Below, one piece after another: positions 19,226-28,635 of a stretch of 64,000 nt of DNA (its first letter is position 1; each line of letters begins with the position of its first letter). This DNA is from Morinoia aosen. Lineage: Eukaryota; Arthropoda; Malacostraca; Amphipoda; Talitridae. The position numbers and the translations under genes are program-made. Location of the stretch: assembly GCA_030386875.1 (NCBI GenBank), contig CM059560.1, positions 35,086,183-35,150,182 on the forward strand, given 5' to 3'. The notes below the pieces were generated by a model. That model was given only the letters and a program-made list of their open reading frames with translations. It made no database searches and had not been told where the DNA came from.

Positions 19226-22200
19226 CTATTTTTGTTTATATTCAATAGGTACATTCATCACATGCGGTAAATCAGGAGCAACTCCTTGTGATCTTGTTCT
19301 CCGTGTAAGAGTGCTAGAATTAAATGCTACAGCACCTGGAGCAGAAGTAAAAACGCTATCACTACTCATTTCACAATGATTAACATCACTCTCAATGACC
19401 CTATCCGCATCATCAGCATAGGGAGCTGACCGCTGGGTTGAAAATGATGATTCAGCCGACTTCAGAGCAGGAAGAAATCCAGAAAACGAAAGATCCTCTG
19501 ATGCAAGATGTCCTCGGATACCCTCCGCAACCTTGTCCAGAGCTCCATTCAAAATGTCAATAATGTAGTTCTTCACAAACTCAGCTATCTGCAAGTAAAT
19601 CTTTTCTCTTGGTCCAGACTCAGGCTGTTGCGTCTTGTCAGCACACGATACAGATGACATGTCCCAGGTCTCGCCCTGAACAGGCAAAACAACCCAAGAG
19701 GGTAACCCTGGGGACTGACGGTCACTTGAGCCAATTTCATGGCACGCATTGTTGGATGGCTTACTCTTATTCACTGGAGCACCCATGTCAAAGTATGGGA
19801 CCACATAATTCAGCTGTTCAGGTCCGGTTCCTTCATACTTAGCAGATTTTAGCTCACAAGGTGGGGACTCATCCATGGTCATCGACCGTATTTCAGTAGC
19901 CGGAAGAAATCCCGAGAAACTGGACAGTGATGATATTTCAGAACTAGTCGAGCTACCGTCAGAATCACTGTCAAACAGAGACCCAACAGATGAACTTTCC
20001 CATTGTGTTGCAGTAACAGGGCATTCCTCATTTGGCACATCCTGTTGAAGATAAGGAGGGGCTTCCTTCCACAATGCAAGTTGGCTATGATGAGCAGGAA
20101 CTACTTCCTCATCACTTACCCTCCTGATTTTATAAGTGACACGATTCTCGTTCACCACTAAAATCTCGTAAGGCCCATCAAACCGTGGCTGAAACTTATT
20201 AGCAACACAGTGATTAGTTCTAACAGCCTTTTTTCGCACCAAATCACCAACTTTGAAGGGCTTAAAACTTGGATGGCCAGCAGACCAGAACAGTGTCTCT
20301 TCCGACACCAAAGGTGTATCCAACACCCTATGTTCCTTGGTCAACAGATATTCAGCAGGTGACATGTCAAGGGCCGAATGAAGTGAATTATTGTAAATCA
20401 TAACACCTCTTGCAAGTTCCTCGTCCCACAGGGCTGAAGTTGACATTTTCCGTAGAATCCCAAGCAAGGTACGATTTGCTCTTTCCACACACCCATTACT
20501 GGCAGGTTGGTACGGAGTTGTGGTTATATGCTTGATTCCAAAGGACTCCAATTTCTTGGTAAATAAGATACTCCGAAACTCTGGTCCATTATCTGACAAA
20601 ACCCTGTCAGGTCTCCTTAGGAACGAAGGCAGCATCCGATGAAAGAAAGCTTCATTTACTGAGGAGGCAGTTTTACTCCTCAAGGGCACAACACTTAACC
20701 ACTTCGAAAAATGGTCAATGGCAACCAGACATGCCACATTTCCCTGACTAGTTCTCGGCAGCTGGAGCAAATCCACTGCAACCAAATCAAAAGGATGGAG
20801 GACCTGCAACTTCAACGTTGGTGGTCTTGCCCGTTGCGCTGACACTTTATAACGCTGGCACTGAGGACACGAAGCACACACGTCCTCCACTACACGATTT
20901 AAGCGCGGATGCCACACACTCTGCTTCATTAATGCCAAGAGTTTAGTCCTGCCGATATGCGCCATGCTATCGTGCGTTGCTGTAACAAGCCCAATGAGAG
21001 AACCTAGTGGAACAACACAAACAGGAAGTTCCCCTCTATACACCAGGATGTTATTCCTAATGCTTATTGCATCCGAGTACCTGCGAAATTCTGCCAATTT
21101 CTGAGGCCAATCATTTACAGGAGTTTTCTCAACCAAGACTCTTCTTAGTTCCTTTATCTCACGGTCAGTCTGAACTGCCTCAATCCATCTTGGATTCCTT
21201 TTGGCCATAAAAGGAAATGGCTCATTGCTGTGCTCCAAACCAGAGGTACTGGCAGCGTCATCCAGGTGTACTGTAAGAATCACTGGTACTTTGTTCAGCG
21301 TCGTCACCGTGCAGAACTTAGCCGACCTTCCGGCTCCAGATACTTGATGTAGCCGACCAGCAGCAAAATCAACAGCCAACCGATTCCGCTCCAAAAAGTC
21401 TGCACCAAGCAAGAAACAATGAGGAATAAGACTGTCATCCACGACAGCAAATCGCTGTGACTTTATCTCTAAATCATCAATTGCAACTGTCAAATGCACG
21501 ATTCCAATCACATAACTACGGTCGCAGGTATATCCTTCAATTCTTCTCAACCCTTCTGGTATTTCCAAGGGAACCTGACAACGTTGGAAAATGGAATAAC
21601 GCACAAGACTCACTTCTGCACCTGTGTCAATAATAGCGCAGAGAGCATATCCAGCTATTTTGAGCTTCACTTGCGGATGTTCAGAATTCTCACACTCAGA
21701 ACACTCGGTGGCAGAAACGTAGTTGGAAATAGGCCCTGAGGAATCCACAACTGTTTCATTTTTCTGATGACGGTCTAGAGAGTGATCACAAGTAGGCTGC
21801 CACATATATTCTTCAGGGCACCTGAATCCACACGTTGCTCGTAGAGGGTTGAAGTGTATACCGGCCAGACATTGCAGGTATATAACTCCGCGACAATTCT
21901 CCCTCCCAAGGTCAGCATGTCGGTACACAACCGGCTGATCGTTCCAAAAGTACACGAGTACTACAACACGATACAGAAAACTAAATGCCATCAGTACTTC
22001 CATGCATGGAAACTGCCCACCATGTCTCATCAGCTTTAGTTTTTGGCGAACACCTCCAGTCAACTTGGTATAGCCATAGTCATGAGGATGTTTCAACAAC
22101 TCATCAACCAATTGCCGGCGTAAATCCTGATGCGATGCTGGCAAGGCGGCATTGGTGTTATGAGCCAAGGCTGTGAGCAAGCTCACAAACAGAGAGTTGC

Positions 22201-24802
22201 CCCCACCAGCCGTAGGAGACCCATCAATCACCAACCCTTTGGGTAAACACCCCTCCTCAGGAACACCCGGTTGTTGTTCCACAGGAAGCCTCGACAATCC
22301 ATCAGCGATAACATTGTTCTCACCAGGCACATATTCGATGATGAAACTAAAATCACTCAAATCCTCCAGAGTACGGGCTAACCGACTATCGACCAGCTTC
22401 ATATTGTGCAAATATACTAGGGGTTGATGATCTGTCCGGATAATGAATTCCACTCCATAGAGAAAAGCTTTCAAGGACTTGACTGCCCATCGCAGCGCGG
22501 ACAGTTCCCGCTCGAGGGTCGAATATCTCTGTTCAGCAGCATTAAAGCTCATTGATGCAAATGCAATGGGAATTTCACGACCATCTTGAACCTGTGATAG
22601 GCAGGCTCCTGCACCCACTCCAGAAGCATCCACAGACAGAACCAACTTTGCCGCTGAATCAGAATAATCCGGATAGGCTAGCTCAATTTCTTGCTGCATA
22701 GCTGCCTTCAAATCTTCAAAAGCCTTCACTCGTTCCTCTGTCCAGTCAATGATTGCATTTTTCCTTCCCCCAGTCAAGCTGGACAAACACTTTTGGATGG
22801 AGGAACAGTTCGGGATAAATTTCCGCTGGAAGTTGATCAAGCCGAGGAACTCTTGCAATTGACCCAACTTTTCTGGGCGTGGGAACTGCCGTACTTTCTC
22901 AATATATGCAGGAGACTTCCGCAATCCTGTGCCACTTATTATGTGTCCCAGGAACTCAACAGAAGAATGCACCCAATTACACTTACTAGCCTTAATCTTA
23001 ATACCATGTTGCGCTAGTGTATTGAGTACTTCTCCAAGCAGAGAAAGATGGCGTTCCAAGGTTTCTTCCATTATTAAAATGTCATCAATATATATAACCA
23101 CTTTTGACCAGGGAAACTCACGCAGCACTGCCTGCATCTCTCGCTGAAAAGAAGCTGGTGCGTTCTTCAGTCCAAAGCTTAATCGCTTGAAATGCCAATG
23201 GGAGTGAGGTGTCGAAAATGCCGTGTAGTTCCTTGAATCTGGATGTATAGGGACCTGGTAATATCCCCGCACCAAATCAAGCGTGGTGAAGAACTTATTC
23301 CCCTTGAGGCTGTACACCGCATCCACCAAGTTAGGGAGAGGATACCGATCAGGTTTCGTGACCTTGTTCAGTCGCCTGTAGTCGACACACAGACGAAGCG
23401 TACCATCCTTTTTCCTGATGGGCACCACCGGTGAAGACCATTCTGACATGCTGGGCTCAATTACATCTAACCGATGCAATTCCTTACAGTGATCCTCAAT
23501 TTCTCGGGCAATAGGCTCTGGAAATCTCCTGGGTCGCTGATAGATGGGTGTTTCATCATACAATTTTATTTCATGGGCGCTAACAGCTGCCAATCCAATT
23601 TCCTCATGGCCATCACTTAAAACGGAAGGCACTAACTTGATAACGTCAATCACCTTCTGACGAGCAGACGTATCGAGGTGTGCCAGGTCAACCATGGTTT
23701 CAACTTGGTTCACCTGAGAGACCGCAGCTGGCTCATCAATCTCCACCTCAGCCACCGATGAGACTTGCCCCAGATGGCATCCTTTCTTTACGGTCACCTT
23801 TTTAGGTCCATAATTGGCTACAAGTACATGCATCAAGTTAGGCTCTAACAATCCACTCATTGTAGATACTGCTGCAGAATGTTGCGCCTGCTCCACCAAA
23901 AGAAGGGAAGCCAAATTCACTGAAGACATGGCATCAGCAGGAGCATCAAGAGAAACCGGCACACTTTGCAACTCACCAGGAGAAACATCAACTGAAGAGG
24001 TAGCAACACAACGTACTCCTCGCACTGAGGTTGACAGATTTCCCTCTTGATCTACATGGAAGTCCACAGCTGAACCTCTAGGAAAGTATTTAGTAATTCT
24101 CCGCTGCGACACACAAACTTCCAAACGATTTGTTGTCAAAAAATCCGTGCCCAGCAGGATCCCACAACTTGTCTGAACTTCTGAGGGTACCACAACAAAT
24201 GCCACCATCACCTTCACATGCTTCAGGCTGACTTCAAGCGTAACACATCCAAGAGATGGCACTGAGGTACTACTACCGATTCCCTTGATCAGGAACTTTT
24301 TAGTACAATCTATAATAGACTGAGGAGGAAGCAACCGTTCACTGATAAGGCTTCTTTCCGCTCCCGAGTCAATAAGAGCAAGCTCCCACTTATCGCCCAG
24401 TTGTACCTTGATGTGCAGCAGTGGTACCGGCAAGGCTTGAGAAAGATTAATAACCGTTGTGAACCAAACAGGCTCAACCGGATCCACGACAACTGGAACA
24501 GGAGAGTTTTCAAAAGGTAGACGTCTCCCATCAAGTTTGCCATCCTCCTCCACCTCAGAATAGGTATCTGATGGATTATCACTACCAATGGACTCCCGGA
24601 TCACATCGTCCCCAGCTGAGTCGTGTTCATCTATTGGCCGACAACCTGCACCTGTCAGAAAACTGACACTCCCCTCGTCTGCAGAGGACTTGGAACATCT
24701 CCCCACCAACTGCACTGAGGACATCTCATCCTCCTGACCCACTGGTGGGTGGTGAACTTCGGCGGTAACCATGATTGTTTTTAATTGAGGCTGCTCCACC
24801 AA
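19226..24802 (-). CDS. pol: Pol polyprotein: protease, RT, RNase H, OTU-like, second protease, integrase
   Basis: The open frame gives 1858 residues and is entered in -1 frame from gag; the first codon listed is TTG, not a true start. Domains in order: retropepsin ~130-235 (DSGA at 145-148, GILLGTDFL); RT ~430-625 (YIDD 571-574); RNase H ~718-840 (SVDASG with Asp725, RTDH near 789-792); an OTU-like domain ~856-990 (GGGNSLF at 866-872, LRRQLVDELLKHP, HGGQF, final GIHFN with His983), with Ser870 where active OTU enzymes have Cys; a second retropepsin-like domain ~1045-1150 (DTGAE at 1059-1063, FLLGADFL); integrase with HHCC (His1277, His1282, Cys1312, Cys1315), Asp1344, Asp1404, Glu1440 and GPY at 1543-1545. 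The ~280-residue C-terminal tail is Ser-rich and acidic and contains SFSGFLPA twice (1628, 1772). All RT and integrase catalytic residues are present. Confidence 0.93.
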   Translation of the reverse strand: MVEQPQLKTIMVTAEVHHPPVGQEDEMSSVQLVGRCSKSSADEGSVSFLTGAGCRPIDEHDSAGDDVIRESIGSDNPSDTYSEVEEDGKLDGRRLPFENSPVPVVVDPVEPVWFTTVINLSQALPVPLLHIKVQLGDKWELALIDSGAERSLISERLLPPQSIIDCTKKFLIKGIGSSTSVPSLGCVTLEVSLKHVKVMVAFVVVPSEVQTSCGILLGTDFLTTNRLEVCVSQRRITKYFPRGSAVDFHVDQEGNLSTSVRGVRCVATSSVDVSPGELQSVPVSLDAPADAMSSVNLASLLLVEQAQHSAAVSTMSGLLEPNLMHVLVANYGPKKVTVKKGCHLGQVSSVAEVEIDEPAAVSQVNQVETMVDLAHLDTSARQKVIDVIKLVPSVLSDGHEEIGLAAVSAHEIKLYDETPIYQRPRRFPEPIAREIEDHCKELHRLDVIEPSMSEWSSPVVPIRKKDGTLRLCVDYRRLNKVTKPDRYPLPNLVDAVYSLKGNKFFTTLDLVRGYYQVPIHPDSRNYTAFSTPHSHWHFKRLSFGLKNAPASFQREMQAVLREFPWSKVVIYIDDILIMEETLERHLSLLGEVLNTLAQHGIKIKASKCNWVHSSVEFLGHIISGTGLRKSPAYIEKVRQFPRPEKLGQLQEFLGLINFQRKFIPNCSSIQKCLSSLTGGRKNAIIDWTEERVKAFEDLKAAMQQEIELAYPDYSDSAAKLVLSVDASGVGAGACLSQVQDGREIPIAFASMSFNAAEQRYSTLERELSALRWAVKSLKAFLYGVEFIIRTDHQPLVYLHNMKLVDSRLARTLEDLSDFSFIIEYVPGENNVIADGLSRLPVEQQPGVPEEGCLPKGLVIDGSPTAGGGNSLFVSLLTALAHNTNAALPASHQDLRRQLVDELLKHPHDYGYTKLTGGVRQKLKLMRHGGQFPCMEVLMAFSFLYRVVVLVYFWNDQPVVYRHADLGRENCRGVIYLQCLAGIHFNPLRATCGFRCPEEYMWQPTCDHSLDRHQKNETVVDSSGPISNYVSATECSECENSEHPQVKLKIAGYALCAIIDTGAEVSLVRYSIFQRCQVPLEIPEGLRRIEGYTCDRSYVIGIVHLTVAIDDLEIKSQRFAVVDDSLIPHCFLLGADFLERNRLAVDFAAGRLHQVSGAGRSAKFCTVTTLNKVPVILTVHLDDAASTSGLEHSNEPFPFMAKRNPRWIEAVQTDREIKELRRVLVEKTPVNDWPQKLAEFRRYSDAISIRNNILVYRGELPVCVVPLGSLIGLVTATHDSMAHIGRTKLLALMKQSVWHPRLNRVVEDVCASCPQCQRYKVSAQRARPPTLKLQVLHPFDLVAVDLLQLPRTSQGNVACLVAIDHFSKWLSVVPLRSKTASSVNEAFFHRMLPSFLRRPDRVLSDNGPEFRSILFTKKLESFGIKHITTTPYQPASNGCVERANRTLLGILRKMSTSALWDEELARGVMIYNNSLHSALDMSPAEYLLTKEHRVLDTPLVSEETLFWSAGHPSFKPFKVGDLVRKKAVRTNHCVANKFQPRFDGPYEILVVNENRVTYKIRRVSDEEVVPAHHSQLALWKEAPPYLQQDVPNEECPVTATQWESSSVGSLFDSDSDGSSTSSEISSLSSFSGFLPATEIRSMTMDESPPCELKSAKYEGTGPEQLNYVVPYFDMGAPVNKSKPSNNACHEIGSSDRQSPGLPSWVVLPVQGETWDMSSVSCADKTQQPESGPREKIYLQIAEFVKNYIIDILNGALDKVAEGIRGHLASEDLSFSGFLPALKSAESSFSTQRSAPYADDADRVIESDVNHCEMSSDSVFTSAPGAVAFNSSTLTRRTRSQGVAPDLPHVMNVPIEYKQK

Positions 24803-24834
24803 TTCCGGACCATCGCCTCCATGCCCAGATGGTT

Positions 24835-24844
24835 CTAGTTTAAC
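24835..24844 (-). promoter_or_regulatory. Putative -1 ribosomal frameshift site GTTAAAC at gag-pol junction
   Basis: In gag frame the last codons are G TTA AAC TAG. Slipping back one base puts the ribosome in the pol frame, which is open across this point. GTTAAAC is a known functional slippery heptamer type (G UUA AAC). Its position directly before the stop is typical. I did not identify a downstream pseudoknot. Confidence 0.7.
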
Positions 24845-26862
24845 GCTGGCGATGAGCTTTTTCTAGAAGGACACTTCACTCCCAGATGCGGGCCTCCACA
24901 ATTAGGACACTTGGGCGCGTTTCCCCTGACCCTTTTCTTATATTTTGGACAAGCTCGTCTGTGGTGATTCGGACTACCACAAATCAAGCACGCTCCATTC
25001 TTAAGCCAACAGTCATCGACTGAATGGCGAGACTTACCACACCAGTCACAAAACTGCATGTCTCCTCTGTTAACAGTTACTGCACGCATTAGCCGATTGG
25101 GAGACGGTTCCATCCTTTTCCTGAACTCTTTAGGGCACGGATGAGGATCACCTCTACCTTCATATTGGTCACTCCTTTCTCGCCTTTCCACTCCCTCCTC
25201 ATACCGAGTTGGGGACTCATCTCGCAACCTAAAAGGTGGGCGTCTGCCCGATTCCCTGGGAACAGCTCCATATCCGATCCACAAATCTTCTTCCTCTTGG
25301 ACATTGCGTGGGGCCTCATGCTTGAATCTCCGATCCCGAATTGCCTTATCTTCTTTTTCTGCCACGTTCAACACATCACCCCAAGTCAGCTTCCTGCCTA
25401 ACCCCATCATCTCCTTTATCTCCTGCTTTTGGCGCATCTTTTCATTGAATGCCGCCGGGGTTGCATGGTAGAAGGTTTCCATCATCTTTTTTACACATTC
25501 CTGCTCATTATGAGGATAGGCTTTGCGGGCGATTTCTTGTATTCTCATGGCAAAAAGTTTATAGGATTCACCAATGCCAAACTTCATGGCTTTCAATTCG
25601 TTTTTCCATCGTCGTGACCCGTGCACTTCCCGAGTACGATACCACTCTAGAAGTTTTTCCTTCAACACCGGGTAACGCTTATCACACCCTCTAAAGGCAT
25701 GGTAAGCACCCAAAGCCTCGCCCTGAAGAAAACGTCCAAGTTCCATGGCACACTCTCGTTCTCCCCCGCGGTATTTTGCCTTGAAGTAGCGTTCGTATAT
25801 CTCCAAGTACTTGCGAAGACTGTACGAACTTCCCACGTCGAATGTAGGTGGAGTAACAACGCGATAGCGACCAACCTGAGAAAGGGGCACACCCGAGCAG
25901 TCATCATCTTCGGAACTATCCGACGAGTCAATGACCACATCCTCAATGGGGACCCTTAAATTACGACGAACCCTCTGCCTTGGTGATGAACAAGCTGAAG
26001 GTTGCAGGTCACTCAGACTGGGAGCAACCAAATCCAACGGTGCAGATTTGGTCTTCTTCACCCGCACAGAGGCACTCTCCACGGATCGCTGCTGCTGGTA
26101 GCAAGCTTGCTCATCGTCCGATCGTCGCCGCAATGTCACATTATAGTCTCCTGGACTCTGAAACTGTGACCAATAAGGGCTTAGCATCATGCTCTCCAGA
26201 AGTTTACTCCACGTAGCATAAGAATACTCACCAACCTGAGCCTCAGACGACATCAACGGGAATATTTTCTCAGACTTTGCTTGCAAAAGCAAAACATGAC
26301 CATGCAAACTCTTGAGCAATGGCATCGCCGTATACATCTTCTGGGTGAAGGTAGGGAAGAACAAACGCGCCATGCTGTCCAAGCTGTAGAGAACCATTTC
26401 AGGATCACGAAGTTTAACAATACGTTCGTCCAAGAAATCACCGCGAATTTGAGGTTGACTCAACTGAAGGAGAAAAGACTGGAGTCTCACAAAAAATATA
26501 ACAAGGCTTTCCTCATTATCTGGTCTGGACGATCTGTTCCGCTCCTGGTACGCTGAATCTTCTACATTGCCGTGTTGAGACTCCAGCCCACATTCTGCTG
26601 GTGCTGCTTTTATCATGTTTCGGGCATCCAGAAGTTCATCCAAACTCTCTTCGTAAAGCTCCACTCCACCGGAGTGTCCCAGCGAACGACGACTTGCCAC
26701 CACACGCCGGCTGTTAATGGTTCCATCAAGAGCTCCTTCCTGGTGTGCTGATTTGTCCCCATCCTGCTGTGACAACTCTGACGGGCGCGCTGCCGCGATA
26801 GCTGCAGGAGGACTCTCCTCAGCAGCACCCATACCCCACACCCCGGCCGGTGGACCTGGCAT
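24835..26862 (-). CDS. gag: Gag polyprotein with three zinc knuckles
   Basis: The protein has 675 residues. Its ATG lies 47 nt downstream of the primer-binding site. The N-terminal half is low in recognisable motifs. Around residues 330-480 is a helical, charged segment (YFKAKYRGGERECAMELGRF, FLQGEALGAYHAF), resembling the capsid region of Gypsy Gag. The C-terminus holds three CCHC fingers: CX2CX4HX4C at 605-618 and 625-638 and a shorter CX2CX3HX4C at 652-664. The protein would package element RNA in virus-like particles. The frame ends GTTAAAC-TAG, a likely -1 frameshift site into pol. Confidence 0.92.
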   Translation of the reverse strand: MPGPPAGVWGMGAAEESPPAAIAAARPSELSQQDGDKSAHQEGALDGTINSRRVVASRRSLGHSGGVELYEESLDELLDARNMIKAAPAECGLESQHGNVEDSAYQERNRSSRPDNEESLVIFFVRLQSFLLQLSQPQIRGDFLDERIVKLRDPEMVLYSLDSMARLFFPTFTQKMYTAMPLLKSLHGHVLLLQAKSEKIFPLMSSEAQVGEYSYATWSKLLESMMLSPYWSQFQSPGDYNVTLRRRSDDEQACYQQQRSVESASVRVKKTKSAPLDLVAPSLSDLQPSACSSPRQRVRRNLRVPIEDVVIDSSDSSEDDDCSGVPLSQVGRYRVVTPPTFDVGSSYSLRKYLEIYERYFKAKYRGGERECAMELGRFLQGEALGAYHAFRGCDKRYPVLKEKLLEWYRTREVHGSRRWKNELKAMKFGIGESYKLFAMRIQEIARKAYPHNEQECVKKMMETFYHATPAAFNEKMRQKQEIKEMMGLGRKLTWGDVLNVAEKEDKAIRDRRFKHEAPRNVQEEEDLWIGYGAVPRESGRRPPFRLRDESPTRYEEGVERRERSDQYEGRGDPHPCPKEFRKRMEPSPNRLMRAVTVNRGDMQFCDWCGKSRHSVDDCWLKNGACLICGSPNHHRRACPKYKKRVRGNAPKCPNCGGPHLGVKCPSRKSSSPALN

Positions 26863-26909
26863 TCTAGAGAATTCTCTAATCCCAAATAAATTTATTGACT
26901 CGTTTTAGT

Positions 26910-26927
26910 GTCCCTGTTCGGGCGCCA
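26910..26927 (-). other. Primer-binding site, tRNA-Lys type
   Basis: In element sense, TGGCGCCCGAACAGGGAC lies 4 nt after the end of the 5' LTR. It equals the 18-nt primer-binding sequence complementary to the 3' end of tRNA-Lys (UUU) used by several retroelements, so first-strand synthesis is probably primed by that tRNA. Confidence 0.92.
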
Positions 26928-26931
26928 AAAA

Positions 26932-27657
26932 TGTAATGGTACGTCACCTACTATGATATTTTTTATGAGGGAAAGTTCGCTAGGGTACTTAGTACAAGGA
27001 TAATAATGATGGCCTCCCAACTCCCCTTATAGCCATCCCATGCCTCCAATGATTTTACTAGGTTAATTATTTATTAAACTTTATTTCAAAATCATAACAG
27101 GAGGTTTAAAAACAAAATAGATTAAAATAAGGGATAGTAAGTAACAAACCAAAATCCACACAACCGGGGTACGGGTACAAGCTCTCGGAGCTCTCTGAAA
27201 ACAATTAACCTTGATATAATAACCTTATCACTCAATACCATAATTTATACTTCAAAGATCGACCACAGTTGGCTAGAACAACTCATAACAGAACGTATAC
27301 AACAGGCATGTTTAAAAACCATTTTTATTACAATATACCACTTAAGTTTCACATATCATTTAAAATTTCACCTTTCCACAATCAACTCACCATGAAATGA
27401 AAACGCCGACACGATTTAACCTTTTACAATACACTGAGCTTAATACATGGCCTGCTCAACCTGCAAAACACGGAGCACAAGTGATGGAGGGCACTCAATA
27501 AATAATTTACTACAAGCTGCTCGATCCAGCAGTCACCAAGGAAAACTCAAGTGTGACGCATTGAAAGCTGCACAGAACTGACTTGGAGCTGGGGGAGCGT
27601 CAATTCCCCTATGAGCTAACCTCATTTCCAGCAGCTAGGTTTTGACGTCCTTTTACA
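26932..27657 (-). repeat. 5' LTR of the Gypsy-type element
   Basis: It has the same 726 bp as the 3' LTR with one substitution noticed (position ~27021). It is followed by the CCGT duplication, then by the continuation of the foldback transposon (GAGGCACCTAAAATACATAT). Confidence 0.95.
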
Positions 27658-27694
27658 CCGTGAGGCACCTAAAATACATATTGACCATTTCTTC

Positions 27695-28416
27695 CCTGTG
27701 TACCAAACTTGTCTGTGTAGATAGCTTTTATTATCCTCACTCCACAATATCTACTTGGGTAAGTCCTGTATTGTCGTACATATTTGAGAGGAGCAACAAT
27801 GCAAACTAATGTTTATGAACAGAGCACTTGGTAAACAAAACAAAGGCTAGTGTTGTCAATATGTTGAAGTTAATTTCCTTTCATGCCTAAACCTGCAGCA
27901 AAATTCATTTTAACATGACAATGATTGAAAAATGGTGTTGAAATTTCTTCAAATTTAAAATATCGTACAAGTTTCTTTTGCAAGTTTCAAATCTTTGTAC
28001 ATGTTTTGATACTCATAACACTATTTTGTACAAATTATAAATGGCTGCAACACATTTACGCACATAAGAGCAGCAAAATTATCTTACACAAAGATTGTAA
28101 TAATGTTTGAGATTGAAACAAAGATTGAGTTACAGGTTTATTTTTCAAAAATAAGGAAATAATAAAGTATGGCAGTGAGTAAGAGACTTGCATATCAGAC
28201 ACAACAATGAGTTACAAGAAAAAATAAGTAATATTTATCTCTTTGGTTACAAGATTTCTTATAATTAAAGATTATATGGTTTGAAATATAACTTTGAATT
28301 TTCTAAAATAAGGAGAAAGTAGAAAGTAAAACATTGAAATGGTTGCAATCCTTCAGAAAGCTTCTCCAGACAATACTAGGTATAGGAATATAGAACAGCT
28401 CATTTCTTCAATGCTT
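27695..28416. other. AT-rich stretch without recognised gene
   Basis: This is host or ancient repeat sequence to the right of the foldback transposon. I see no exon with splice sites, no long frame with known motifs and no clear repeat structure. Confidence 0.5.
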
Positions 28417-28491
28417 GCCGCAGCTGAGTGGTTAAGAATGCAACCTTCTGTGAAGAAATTGAGGGTTTGAATCTTGGCTCTGTGCCACGGC
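28417..28491 (+). repeat. tRNA-like sequence (tRNA pseudogene or SINE head)
   Basis: GCAGCTGAGTGGTTAAGAA resembles a class-II tRNA A box (Ser/Leu type) and GGGTTTGAATCTTG resembles a B box, with correct order and spacing (about 40 bp apart). The outer GCCG and CGGC could pair as an acceptor stem. Mismatches in the T-loop consensus and no clean anticodon arm argue against a working tRNA. It may be the head of a tRNA-derived SINE whose body continues to ~28540. Confidence 0.5.
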
Positions 28492-28635
28492 AACTTTAAG
28501 GGAAACGAATGATTTTATTTTGTATAAAACATCAAAAATTGATAAAAATACTTCAAGAGTGTCAAGAGCAAAATAAGCTTGGAGGTATTTACCACATGTT
28601 TAGAACCTTCAAATGGATGTTCAGAGCCCTAAAAT

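Larger units (their letters stand above)
18401..27657 (-). mobile_element. Ty3/Gypsy-type LTR retrotransposon, apparently intact
   Basis: The complete element is 9257 bp in minus orientation, with two 726-bp LTRs, a primer-binding site, gag, pol, a polypurine tract and a 4-bp duplication CCGT (18397-18400 and 27658-27661). On reading, the two LTRs differ at one position (ACTTCCC against ACTCCCC), so insertion was very recent. It lies in the right arm of the foldback transposon. No envelope-like ORF is present. gag and pol are both open and lie in different frames. The Pol has extra domains not seen in standard Gypsy elements (see the pol entry). Confidence 0.95.
17568..27686. mobile_element. 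Foldback DNA transposon (858 bp before insertion), split by the LTR element
   Basis: The outer ends are GGTCAATATGTATTTTAGG and, inverted, CCTAAAATACATATTGACC. They are flanked by a perfect 8-bp duplication, ATTTCTTC (17560-17567 and 27687-27694). The arms are several hundred bp long and imperfect, meeting near 18095, with further shared blocks TTGCTGATGCGTTATTTTC, GAATTTAATTAATAA and AACCTCTTTC-type motifs in inverse order. The right arm is interrupted at 18401-27661 by an LTR retrotransposon and the left arm by a small MITE. No transposase was seen, so it is non-autonomous. Confidence 0.88.

Noticed and set aside
19226-20065. Possible env gene in the LTR element
   Set aside because: The tail is in frame with integrase, has no signal peptide, no membrane segment and no separate start or splice acceptor that I could identify.
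28417-28491. Functional tRNA gene
   Set aside because: A- and B-box-like motifs are present but the cloverleaf arms are poor and there is no convincing anticodon stem, so it is listed as tRNA-like only.
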